This document shows, in pieces, positions 53,757 through 63,776 of a stretch of 64,000 bases of DNA (its first letter is position 1; each line of letters begins with the position of its first letter). The notes beneath the pieces were generated by a model. It made no database searches. It was given only the letters and a program-made list of their open reading frames with translations, and was not told the DNA's origin. The DNA is from Ditylenchus dipsaci (taxonomy: Eukaryota > Nematoda > Chromadorea > Rhabditida > Anguinidae). A program made the translations under genes and the position numbers. The stretch lies in contig SADC01000038.1 in assembly GCA_004194705.1 (NCBI GenBank), positions 124,001 through 188,000 of the forward strand. The letters are read 5' to 3'.

Positions 53757-54454
53757 TAGCTGTTTCCACAAAGACAAGTCCGATACCAGATATTTCAAAA
53801 TTGATTAGTTTAACAACAATTTGTTACAACACAATTTTTGTCATGAAACGATTTTTGCCATTTAAATTTTTTCGAAAAGACTTTTATTATAATGATGGAT
53901 TTTCATAAAAGTGTTTTTCGAAATGTAGGTGAGCCCGATTTTTTTTGGGGGGGGGGGGAGAGGGGGTATATTACAGTAGCGCTTTGGGGGGGGGGGGGTA
54001 TATTACAGTAGCGCCGAAAGTTGGTTTTTTGGGTTTTACAAAGGGGGGTAAACTTTTTGTGAAAAATCGATTGATCTGATCAGATTTCGGATCCGATGGT
54101 CTCAATCGCTCAGAATTTCAACCTGAACACTCAAAATCACCAAACCTGAAATTTTGAGCGATTGAGCTCATCGGACCCGAAATCTGATCCGCTCAATTAA
54201 TTTTTTCGCAAAAAGTTGCCCCTCTTTCGTAAACCCCCAAAAAAACCAAATATCAGGACTTTTGGCCACTCTGGGTGAGATTCTGAGCGATCCAAGTCAT
54301 TTTCTGACCAAAAAATTTAAATTTCCACAAAATTTTGAAATCTATGGGCAAAAAGAATTAATCTTTTGGGCAAAAAAAATAAATCTATGGAAAAAGAATA
54401 AATTTATGGGCAAAAACGAGTATTCTATGGGCAAAAAATTACCACCCCAAACAT

Positions 54455-55395
54455 TAGGGTTGGATAATGAAGAATTCTTCGGAGAATTCTCCGGAGAATT
54501 CTCCGAGAATTTTCTAGAATTCTCCGACCTATTCTCCGTCAAAGAAAATCGGAGAAATAAAAAATTTTAAACTGCAGCGAAAAGTTTTCGGGTGAGAATC
54601 TCGCTGCTGGAAAATCAATCTACTCATTTACTTACGACGTGTTTTGCGCTATTGCGGTCTTTCATTTTGCTTTCTCCATAATTGTTGCATCCTGTAATGT
54701 TAATCATCTTTCTCAGATGTCGAAAAAAGCGATGGACATATTTTGAGCTGCAGCAAGAAACAAATGAGAATGAAAATGCTGTCGTCGCCGGCTACTCCAA
54801 ATTCTGCAACAAGCGTTACAAGTCAGATGCAGCTAAAATGGAGAAGCCTTTGGAGGTTGTTTTTCGTCTAAGATGCTAAACTTAATGCTAAACCAGGTTA
54901 AAATTTAGAACTGCAACAAGTTAGGCTCTGAAGCTAGGAAGCAAATCGATCATCTCTCAAAGAGACCTGCAGCTCGTCGAAGTCGATGCTTTTCGCCGAA
55001 GTCAAAGATCGCGAATTTATCATAAGGGGCAGAAATCTCGTCTCAAGGAAATTTAGGAACAATCAAGCACTGGTTCGAAAGCACTTCAAAGACAATCAAG
55101 AGGAGATGGACATTTTGTTGACAAGGATTTGTTTTCCTTAATTTTTTTTCTTCAACCTTACTTTTTGTAGGCTTTTGCAACTGGAAATATCCCCGAACTT
55201 CCTCAAACAGGAAATTGACTTCTTCACGGATGATATTTATTGAATTGTTATGTGTTGGCAAATAAAATGGTTTTGAAATGCTAAGCTCGATAAAAATTAA
55301 TAATTCTCCCATTTTTGGAGATTTCTAGAGAATTCTCCGGAGAATTCTTCGAAGAATTCTCCGTTTTTATTTCTCCGGAGAATTCTACAACCCTA
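54455..55395 (+). mobile_element. hAT-type element with GGAGAATTCTCC arrays
   Basis: Ends TAGGGTTGGATAATG and (inverted) TAGGGTTGTAGAATTC, flanked by CCAAACAT (54,447-54,454 and 55,396-55,403), which fits hAT. Both arms are tandem 12-bp palindromes GGAGAATTCTCC. Between them is exon-like sequence (54,718-55,243). It landed in the right target duplication of the 50,157-54,447 element. Confidence 0.8.
54718..55243 (+). CDS. Unidentified exons inside the hAT element
   Basis: Candidate exons after TTTCTCAG (54,718), TTTTAG (about 54,908) and TTTTTGTAG (55,170). Readable segments include LQQETNENENAVVAGYSKF and KFCNKRYKSDAAKME, then EVKDREFIIRGRNLVSRKF with HFKDNQEEMDILLTR, and finally LLQLEISPNFLKQEIDFF with a stop at about 55,243; AATAAA follows near 55,261. 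Frames change between segments. No hAT transposase motifs were found, so this may be a captured host gene. The family is unknown. Confidence 0.35.
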
Positions 55396-55419
55396 CCAAA
55401 CATATTTTAATAAATTTTT

Positions 55420-56238
55420 GGCTGTACGAACTTTCGTAAGAAGACAATTTCGTAAGAGCGAATTTTCGTAAAAGCGAATTTTCGTAAGAAATTTTTTTCG
55501 TAAGAGCGAATTTTCGTAAGAAACTTTTTCGTAAGAGCGAATTTTCGTAAGAAACTTTTTCGTAACGCGGTTTTCAGTAACATTAGTGATATGTTAAGTT
55601 GCTTTTTGATCCTCCTTTGATGTTTCTTCTAGCTTCTGTGATGTTTTGACCAAAATAGTCAAGAAAAAAAATGAAACAGTCAGAGGGTGGAATCGAACCA
55701 CTGGTGAAAAAAATTCATTCCATCAACTTACCTACTGCACCTTACATGTCACTAATGGGAATAGCTATGTGTAGTATATAATATATGAATTCTAGCTCGC
55801 AGTTTTTCACCATGCTTTTGGGTATTTCTGCTGGTCTCCTAATGGATGAAAAATCCGGGGTCAACTAATTATCGAAATTTTCAGTCATATGACCTATGCT
55901 TACCAACTTTTGTGCTCATACAGTTAATAGTCATATAATTAACTGTTCGAAGTGTCAAACAGTGACAGAAAGGCCAAAAAAATGAATCAGATGAAATCCT
56001 GAATTAGAAAAATTGAATAAGAGTGAAAAAAAATTCGATCATTTCCTCTTACGAAAGAAATTCGTTACGAAAATTCGCTGTTACAAAAAAGTTTCTTACG
56101 AAAATTTGCTGTACGAAAAATTTTCGTACGAATTTTCGCTGTACGAAACTGTTTCTTACGAAAATGTTTCTTACGAAAGTTCGCTCTTACGAAACTTCGC
56201 TCTTACGAAATTGTCTTGTTACGAAAGTTCGTACAGCC
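55420..56238. mobile_element. 819-bp array-TIR Mutator-like element (TTACGAAAATTCGCT units)
   Basis: Ends GGCTGTACGAACTTTCGTAA and its inverse. Both arms are arrays of CTTACGAAAATTCG units (55,430-55,570 and 56,040-56,235). Flanked by AAATTTTT (55,412-55,419 and 56,239-56,246). A tRNA-like B-box stretch lies near 55,680-55,750; otherwise no gene. Confidence 0.8.
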
Positions 56239-56293
56239 AAATTTTTATTGATTCTTTGTAATGGGAAAACATGTTTGAGTCTGTTTTAACTTA

Positions 56294-56600
56294 CCGTATT
56301 AATTCTAATAACGACCAATGAGGTTTACCGTATTCACTCTAATAAAAGGGCACCCTCTAATAAACGGCCACCCTCTAATAAACGGGCACCCTCAAGGACC
56401 TATATCTCAGCTCAGAATTTCGTTTTTGCTGATCTGTTTATTGCGTTTTCGTAGTTTCCACGAGCTCATCTGATTCCATTTTTCAGATTTTGGTTGAGCA
56501 CCCGAAAATCTCAAAATCGACCCAAATTTTTTCAAGTTTTTGAGGGTTGAAAAATAAACGGGCATGCCCGTTTATTAGAGTGAATACGGTATTCTAATAC
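56294..56600. mobile_element. Nested pogo-family MITEs
   Basis: An inner element 56,328-56,589 (ends CCGTATTCACTCTAATAAA and inverse, TA-flanked) carries subterminal CACCCTCTAATAAACGG repeats. It lies within the ends of a second copy (CCGTATTAATTCTAATA at 56,294 and TTCTAATACGG at 56,591-56,601). Confidence 0.75.
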
Positions 56601-56864
56601 GGATCAACCCCTTATCGTTCAACCTATCTTCGATGTTAAAAAAGGCCTCCATAGGAACGATACCCAACTGTCATGACCCGACTGTCATGAGTCCAACGGT
56701 TATCGTTATATCTCCTCATATATATCTCCCCAGCCTATATTTCCAAGAATTCCAATCTTCCTCATTTATTTAACTTAAAGGTTAACAAATTCCCCCTCCA
56801 AATTTTGAGCTTACACGTTTAAATTCTGGTGCTAGCAGACATTACTTTTTCTTGAAATAACGGT

Positions 56865-57014
56865 CATAAAATCCGCCTGAAAAAAGAGGAAAAGTGGAGT
56901 GTATGTGAATCAGCTTGACTTCAACCAGAAAATGCTACATTCTGCGTGGAATCCGAGTCTGAATGTGTGGGCTACAGCATCTGCAAACAATTATATGTCT
57001 TCGAGGGTTTTTGA
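56865..57014 (+). pseudogene. PP2A regulatory subunit B55 (PR55) C-terminal exon
   Basis: Reads KKRKSGVYVNQLDFNQKMLH, then SAWNPSLNVWATASANN and, after a one-base shift at about 56,988, LYVFEGF and TGA (57,012-57,014). This matches the last WD40 blade and tail of B55 proteins (DFNKKILHTAWHP...TNNLYIF). An in-frame TGA lies just upstream of KKRK (about 56,877), where the family normally continues. AATAAA at 57,117 supports a real 3' end. B55 targets the PP2A phosphatase to substrates. No other B55 exon was found in the window, so this is either the last exon of a gene with a very long TE-filled intron or an orphan fragment. Confidence 0.6.
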
Positions 57015-57122
57015 GAATGCGATCTATTTGGCCTCGCTCCTATATCTTCCAAAACTTGTCTCCCTTGTGTCGAGCATTTGTTTTAACAATTAGAAACAAC
57101 TCACGCTTCGTATTCCAATAAA

Positions 57123-58720
57123 GGGTTTCATGATTCGCGTTTCTTTCGAGTGTGTCGTGTAAGAATTGATTAGAATTAGTTTTGACACACACTCAACTAT
57201 GTAGAATAATAGTATTGAGAGGAAAGTTGGTCTTTGTAGAATAGCTTTTATTTGTAAACACTAATGGTCTTTTTTCGATTTTTTTCTACAATCTATCAAA
57301 CAAAAGTCATTGTATAGATATCTTCGGAAAACCTAGTGGAAGCTCAGCAAAATGTGAGTGGAATTGCACCAAATTGCTAGTAGAATCCCATGGACCGTGT
57401 TTGGCAATTTTTAATTCAATTGAATTGAAAAATCATTGAATTGAAAAAAAATTCAATTAAAAAATCAGCGACTATTTGAATTCCCGTCACATTCAGGTAT
57501 CGGCCTCTGTGGCCTTGGTTGGCCCGCTCTCCCAACTTTTCAAGAAACCTGCAAATAGCTGCAGCATTTAGTTATTATAACTTTGGCCTGCCCTACAGTA
57601 AACTGAAAGGGTCATGCTCATCTGTTTAACTTTGTCCACACCAATTCAAACAATTTTCCGAATCATTGAACTTCTGTACAGACTTTTCAACTTGGTTTCT
57701 AGTAATACAAGCTTAGAATTTAATTTTAGATGTAGTTTTGTTAAAAACCGAGTTGAAAAATCCGTACAGCAGTTCAATGACTCGGAAACAATTTTGAATT
57801 GGCGGGACAAATTGAAACAGGTGAGCATGTCCCTTAAAAAAAATCTCTTAATGAGGTCTTTGAAAAAAAACAGTAGTTGAGGTTTCCTGGTGAGAATACT
57901 TGGGGCTCCTCGAAAGACTGTCCAGAATTTTATAAACAGGAAGGGGGAAATGTGAAAGGGTTGTAAGACTAAACAGACGTTTCGTCCTATAACTGTTATC
58001 TATTGAAGGTTTTGTCTCTGGAATTTTTTACATTTAGATTGTAGCACTATATCGACGGCCGAATCAATCAATGAGATAAATGCGGATTTGACTAAATATT
58101 CATTCAAAAAGGATTCTATGAACGCACATTAACTCAGTTTGAGCTCCGAGTTTGTTTGGTCAAAACTATGTTCAAATCCCATCTTTCTCCAAGAAATAAA
58201 ATTTAAAGAATACCTACAAGTGTTTTCCTCCATCTTAGCCAAAAATATTCGGGAAAAATATACTTGTCCATTTTCTGTTTTCGATACTTTATACAAATAC
58301 ACAACTGGTATTTTCGCGAAAAGTATATTCGTATATTAAGAAACGACAATGCACCATCAGTTTTATTTCATTTTAACCGAGAGCGCTTGTTGGTGATCTA
58401 GACTGCTTTTCAGAGTGCTTTACACGCAGCCACCAAAAAAACCCTAAATGGCAACGACTTGGAATGAAAAAAGACACTCAAAAAATCGGCAAGGCGGTGA
58501 ATTTTGTGAATTTGTTAATTTTTGCACATCTCTACCGCAGTGTAAAATATGCAAAGAGACTGAAACATGTTATTAAGTGTGTCATGATTGCGGGAGAAAG
58601 AAATTTCAGTATTTTCTCTAATTACTCCCTTCTCCTCAACTTTGAAGACCCATTTCTCAAAAGTTCACTTTAGCAGAAATACTGATAAGAAGACACCCGG
58701 AGACAATTTCTACTGAAAGG
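57123..58720. other. AT-rich intergenic region
   Basis: Contains the GTTGAAAAATCCGTACAG palindromic repeat (57,660-57,790). No exon recognised between the PP2A-like exon and the 3' end of the minus-strand BTB gene. Confidence 0.4.
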
Positions 58721-58896
58721 CTTAACTTTATTGCTAACTAGCACACTTGGGAAACAAATAAGAGACGATACACACAATCAACGAAATAATGTAGCTACAT
58801 TTAAGAAAAAAACAACATGTGAATTATACTAATTCGCAGCTTAAGACTTATATTTCTTTTTAGCACATTCCTCGACATCTCCACCTTTCAGAGAAC

Positions 58897-61800
58897 TCAG
58901 ACAGCGTCATCAAGCGCTGACTCCAGAAGCTCATTGACCAAAGCACTGCACGAAAGCTTAAATTCATTCCATTCCGGCATTCGAATGACTGAATTGTAGT
59001 GGACAGCAATAAAGCGCGCGCATTCCTGAAAAAAACACTATGCCACCGTGATAAAACATCTAAGTTTGATGCATAACGCTATTTATTTAGAAGTCCGCTC
59101 TCTAATAAAACAACCTATTTCTGACTAAGATTTCAGAGTTAAGGCCATTATTAATTGACAACTTGTTAAGATTTTTAGGGGGTTGAAAAATAGAAGCCTT
59201 AGGGGCTTCAGTAAGAAATATTACGGTAACTGAAACTTTGTGATGATTGTTAATCGAGCTCAAAGTTATCAAGCTCCAACCTAATGATATTCTACTCAAT
59301 TTTTTGAATATTTTGCCAACTCAATGTGCCAAACTACCTCCACATAGCGCAAAAACTGCGATTTTTCCGGTTGTTCTTTGAATTAAAATGACTTTCTCAC
59401 TGAGGGCAGCTGCTATCGACAAAGTACTTTTAACTAAAGTAAACCTCGATATAGTGATCACCCGATATCAGAGGCGTAGCCAGAAAAATCTTGCAGGGCG
59501 GGAAGGCTAAAGCCCCCCGAGAGGTCATTTTCCCTACACCATTTTCGAGTTTAATAGTGTTTTTAATTAACAATTTTTCAAAAAAAAGTTATCACTTCTG
59601 ATTGTCCCATCAGTCAAAAAAAACACTCTTTATAGTGATACTTGCTAATTTCAAAGGCTAAATTTCGAAACACCCATCCCAGTCAATTTCGGTACACCCA
59701 CCCCAGTCCATTTTGGTACACCTACCCCAGTTAATTTTGTAATACACCATTTATTTTACCCCACAATTGAAAGCTTAGAATGTTAGCTACACAATGGTGT
59801 GAAAATTAATCGGTTCAAAATAACAAAAATCAATTCATTTTGATTAAATAGCCTGGAACCAAAATAGCCTCTAACCGAAAATACATGAAATGATTCGAGG
59901 CTATTTTAATCAAAATACCGTAAATTCTTTAATAAAAGGACACACTCTAATTAACGGACATGTGTGCGAAGGGGTTGAAAAATAAAAGGACACTCTCTAA
60001 TAAAAGGACACTCTCTTATAAACGGACAGCACTTATCAAACAACAAAATTTTATCTTTGCTAACATTTTCAAGGCTGATTTCGGGCGACGGTGATTCGAC
60101 TCAGCGTGGTCGGTTTCCTTCTTGAAAAACTCTTAAAAGTTGGGATCACTTTAGTGAAAAAAAAGTTATGACCACTTGAAAGTTGCCGAAAACCATAGGG
60201 GGACCAAGGCATTTTTAAATAAATTTCGGACTACTTGGGGACCAAGGGCCTACATAATGTAGGTGCTCTGGTAGTGTAAGTAGGTGGCCTGGTAGGGTAG
60301 GTAAGTTGGCTTGGTAGTGTAAGTAGGTGGCCTGGTATCGCAGTATGTGGCGTGTAGAGTATGGAGGAGTAAGATAAGTGGTATGCCGGGTAAGGACGTA
60401 GGTGACCGAGTAGGGTACGTAGGTGGCCACGTGGAGTGGGTGGAAGGCCAGCAGGGTGGCCAGTTGGGCTGGTAGGTGAGTAGGTGACCAGGTAGGTTAT
60501 GTAGGTTTCCAGGTAGGGTGGGTAGATAGCCATTAGAGTAGCTACATAGGCTAGGTAGATGGTAGGCTACGTAGGAGGTCGCGTGGTTAGGTAAGTAAGT
60601 AGTCTGATAGCGAAGGTGGCCTGGTAAAGACTCTCTAGAAAGTGGTTCAAATGTGGTGTCACTCAAGTTATGTTTTCAGTTCAATGTCTCCGGAAGCTGA
60701 TATCAAGTATTGAAATCTTCTCAATGCAAAAATTCCAGATACCCGAAACGCATGTTCCCAACGAACTATCGGCGCCAGCTTATATGCCGCATCGCGGCAT
60801 CCCCAATTCTAGTTACCTATACAAAACGGCTACAATTTAACTTACACCCCAAAACTTCTTTCGCGCCTCTAATAAACTTAGTCAAACTATCCGATTTCTT
60901 TTCTTCTTTAGTAGCTTTGTCGCTGTGCAGCTGCAGTCCTCTTCAACAATAATTAGCTACTAAAAACCAGCTGGGACAGTCCGTCAAACAAGGAACCTAA
61001 CATTTTCATTATTTTTACCGGGTGTCCCAAAAATACCCGACGGATTTTCAAAGCCTTGTTTCTAGTAAATTCTGTAATTATATCTCTTCACTTTTAATAC
61101 CACTTTGTAGCCTGCTTCTTCTCTTTTTAACGGCACATAATATGCCACTTTCTTCTTTTCGGGATGAAAAAAAGACTCTTTAAATTACCTACTGATTACA
61201 AATTATGTACTTGAATTTTCAGGGATTTTAGTCGCGTATTTAATACGTTTAATACGTTAACAATGGATGTACTTTCTTCTTACCGCAAAACACTTGAAAA
61301 TTACCGCAAATCATTTTTTTATTACCGCAATTTGATTTTCCCGCAAAATACTTTTTTATTACCGCAAAATACTTTTTTTCTTACTGCAAAAATACTTTTT
61401 TCTTACCGCAAAATACTTTTTTCTTACTGCAAAAATACTTTTTCTTACCGCAAAAAATTTTTCGTCGTTTTTAGTCAAAATTTTGCGGAATTTGAATTTT
61501 TCAGTCAGGAAACAACTTGGATCCCTCAGAATCCCACCCCAGAATGGCCAGAAGCCCCTGAAAGTGTTGTTTTTTCGGAGTTTACTAAAGGGGGTAAACT
61601 TTTTGCGAAAATTCGATTGAGCGGATCAGGTTTCGGGTCCGATCGGCTCAATCGCCCACAACTCCACCCTGAACCACTCGAAACCACCATAAACCCAGAA
61701 TTCTGAGCGATTAAGCCCATCGGACCCGAAAACTGATCCGCTCAATCGATTTTTCTCGAAAAGTTTACTCCCCCTTTAGTAAACCCCGAAAAAACCAACT

Positions 61801-63720
61801 TTCAGGGGCTTCTGGCCATTCCGGGTGGGATTCTGAGGGATCCGAGTTATTCCGCGGTAAGAAAAAAGTATTTTGCGGTAAGAAAAAAATATTTTGCGGG
61901 AAAATCAAATTGCGGTAAGAAAAAAGTATTTTGCGGTAAGAAAAAAGTATTTTGCGGGAAAATAAAATTGCGGTAATAAAAAAATGATTTGCGGTAATTT
62001 TCGAGTGTTTTGCGGTAAGAAAAAATATTATGCGTTAACAATACATAAAATAAATAAATAAAGTTGAAACACTTGTTTTGACTTCGTCTCGAGTCAAAAT
62101 TTTCTTTGAACAAAAATTTTCGGTTTTTGTTAGATGATGAAAATTTTTCGCTGGCGTCTTCGTCGCCAACATGTTGAAAAATGAAAGGACACTCTCTAAT
62201 AAACGGACACACTCTAATTAACAGACATGTGTGCGGAGGGGTTGAAAAATATAAGGACATGTCCTTTTATTAAAGAATTTACGGTAAATTGATTTTTGTG
62301 AACTAAACCGATTAATTTTTACACCATTGTGTGGCTAGAATTCTAAGCTTTCAATGTTGGAGTAAAATAAGTGGTGCATTACAAAATTAACTGGGGTGGG
62401 TGTACCGAAATTGACTGGAGTGAGTGTACCGAAATTGACTAGTGTGGATGTTCCGAAACTGCTCCATTTCAAGGCTGAAATGTCTAAAGTACACTTTTGA
62501 CCTAGCCCAATAGTGCATTTTAAAGGTTTCAGCATGTTTCAGGTTGAAAACAATGAAAAAAGCAAGAAATGGTATGTATTACAAAAATATCACAGCGGGC
62601 ATCAATGCAAATCCTTGACCAAAATTTTGTTTTTCACCGACGAATTAAAAGTTAAGATTATACCTCCTTAAGCCTTAAAGCGGAATAGTGATCAGCGAGC
62701 ACGGCCATAGTTGCACGCGAAAAAAATGGGCGCCGGCGCACACCGGGCGCCGACATCTCAAAAAATTGGCGCCGGGCGCAGAACCGGGCGCCGGCGCCTT
62801 CGGCGCCGCTCTTTTTGGGCGCCGAGCGCCAGCACCGGGCGCCGCATCCCGAAAAATCGGCGCCGGGCGCAGAACGGGCGCCGAGCTTAAATAAGTGAAT
62901 TATATACTAGTAAAAGATTTAGTTTATTAAATTGAAGAAAAGCGCTGAATAGAAAACAACTATGACTCAACTACAGTTAGAAAAAAAATCGATCAAAAAG
63001 AGTAAGCTTGTTTTAAATAAGATGTTATAAAGAAGAGAAAAAATGTGGAAAAATTAGGCACCGGGCGCCGAACCGGGCGCCGGGCTGTATTGAAATTAAG
63101 CACCGGCGCCGAACCGGGCGCCGGGCTGTATTAAAAATCGGCGCCGAGCGCCGGCGCCAGCGCCGGCGCCCTAATTTTTCAAAAATTTCCGGGCGCACAC
63201 CGCGCCGGCGCTGGCGCCGGCGCCCGTGCAAGTATGGCACGGCCAATTCACAGATGTTCTTAGCATTCACGGCCGCGGACAAGTACGACTCACAATGTTC
63301 TTTTAACCCAACCACATCATATTGTCAGCAGCAGCCAGTACTTCTTGAGCCGAATATGCCATAGCCGCAAGACTAATCTCTCCAGTGTAAACAAATTCCA
63401 ACATCGCTCCAATCAAAAAAAAAATACAGCACATAAAAATCATAGAATTAAATTACAGCTTCCGAAGGAAAGTCATTTATATCAATGTGGCCACCTGAGC
63501 TTCATTCATCTTGTTTTGAGAGAACATGGCACGGAAAACTTGGCTTTCTGCCCCAATATACATAATATGCACAAACACTAGTGAGCTACCTGAATCTGAC
63601 AATCTGTAAAAAGTTGATTTTCCCACATCACCCTATTGGAGTCGCGAAATGATAGTTGAGCTGATTTTCTTCTTTCCCATTCGTTCGTATGTTTGGCAAT
63701 CAATTTGGTTCCGGCGGCAT
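58897..63720 (-). CDS. BTB-domain protein (SPOP-like BTB/BACK), one exon split by an element
   Basis: Minus-strand segments: about 63,595-63,720 (start region, ending ENQLFTDCQIQ), about 63,450-63,545 (SQVFRAMFSQNKMNEAQV), 62,664-63,405 (LEFVYTGEISLAAMAYSAQE, YDVVGLKEHCESYLSAAVNA, KNICELAV, then after the insertion LADHYSALRLKE) and 58,897-59,025 (ECARFIAVHYNSVIRMPEWN...LVNELLESAL, stop TGA), poly(A) signal AATAAA near 58,731. The last two exons join in phase 0. Such proteins recruit substrates to CUL3 ubiquitin ligases. About 15 residues of the BTB core (usual HK motif) are not found, and one-base shifts lie near 63,325 and 63,500. The 3.6-kb last intron holds nested elements. Confidence 0.75.
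59090..59235. mobile_element. Decayed pogo-family MITE
   Basis: GTCCGCTCTCTAATAAAACA near 59,091 faces CAGTAAGAAATATTACGGTA ending near 59,226, weakly resembling the CCGTA...CTAATAA termini. Located in the BTB gene intron. Confidence 0.4.
60235..60625. repeat. GTAGGTGGCCTGGTAG minisatellite
   Basis: About 390 bp of imperfect 20-26 bp units based on GTAGGTGGCCTGGTAGGGTA. Open frames (PGHLPTLP-like on the minus strand) come from the periodicity. Confidence 0.75.
61265..62033. mobile_element. 769-bp array-TIR Mutator-like element (CTTACCGCAAAATACTTTT units)
   Basis: Arms 61,265-61,480 and 61,855-62,033 repeat CTTACCGCAAAATAC in inverted orientation, flanked by GTTAACAAT (61,256-61,264 and 62,034-62,042). 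The middle is a palindrome with GATTGAGCGGATCAGGTTTCG / CGAAAACTGATCCGCTCAAT, shared with 16,260-16,320 and 54,060-54,200. Confidence 0.85.
62708..63236. mobile_element. 529-bp GC-rich array-TIR element inside a BTB exon
   Basis: Arms 62,708-62,885 and 63,055-63,236 consist of GGGCGCCGGCGC / AACCGGGCGCCG units in inverted orientation; the ends TAGTTGCACG and CATACTTGCACG pair. Flanked by GCACGGCCA (62,699-62,707 and 63,237-63,245). Removal of the element plus one repeat joins ...NICELAV to LADHYSALRLKE in frame. Confidence 0.85.
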
Positions 63721-63776
63721 AAATTCAATCGCAGAATACAAGGAGAGAACATCAGCATGAAGAACGGAGAGTAGTA

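Larger units (their letters stand above)
51990..53935 (+). mobile_element. 1.95-kb Mutator-like element with 110-bp TIRs
   Basis: Ends GGCTCACCTACATTTCGAA and its inverse, with about 110 bp of matching arms (including CCATCATTATAAATAAAAG and ATTTAAATGGCA). Flanked by CGATTTTT (51,982-51,989 and 53,936-53,943). It carries a multi-exon gene with a FLYWCH-like finger (52,239-53,250) and a pogo MITE (53,527-53,756). Confidence 0.85.
50157..54447. mobile_element. 4.3-kb array-TIR Mutator-like element with many nested insertions
   Basis: The left arm (50,157-50,270) and right arm (54,335-54,447) carry TTTTTGCCCATAGAATACTCG and related units in inverted orientation, followed by matching TTGGTCAGAAAATGACTTGG sequence. 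Flanked by CAAACATAT: 50,148-50,156 on the left; on the right the repeat is itself split by a hAT element (54,448-54,454 plus 55,404-55,405). Nested inside: TATACCCC element copy 2, a hairpin-ended 728-bp insertion, the 51,990-53,935 Mutator-like element and a pogo MITE. Confidence 0.8.
59918..62284. mobile_element. 2.37-kb pogo-family element, TA target, nested
   Basis: Ends CCGTAAATTCTTTAATAAAAG and its inverse, flanked by TA (59,916-59,917; 62,285-62,286). Subterminal GGACACTCTCTAATAAACGG repeats lie near both ends. No transposase was recognised; it contains a GGTAGGTGGCCTG minisatellite (60,235-60,625) and the 61,265-62,033 array-TIR element. Confidence 0.75.
59660..62480. mobile_element. 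Outer foldback (GTACACCCACCCCAGT arrays) interrupted by a pogo-type element
   Basis: The left arm (59,665-59,915) has three CAGTCAATTTCGGTACACCC-type units, then CACCATTTATTTTACCCCA and ACACAATGGTGTGAAAATT. The right arm (62,287-62,470) is the inverse with three units. Possible flanking repeat TTTCAAAGGCT / TTTCAAGGCT (59,650 and 62,466). The pogo-type element 59,918-62,284 sits between the arms. Confidence 0.65.

Noticed and set aside
60215..60666. Pro-rich minus-strand frame (GHLPTLPGHLLTLP)
   Set aside because: Minisatellite translation; no conserved start or splice signals, and it lies inside a nested element.
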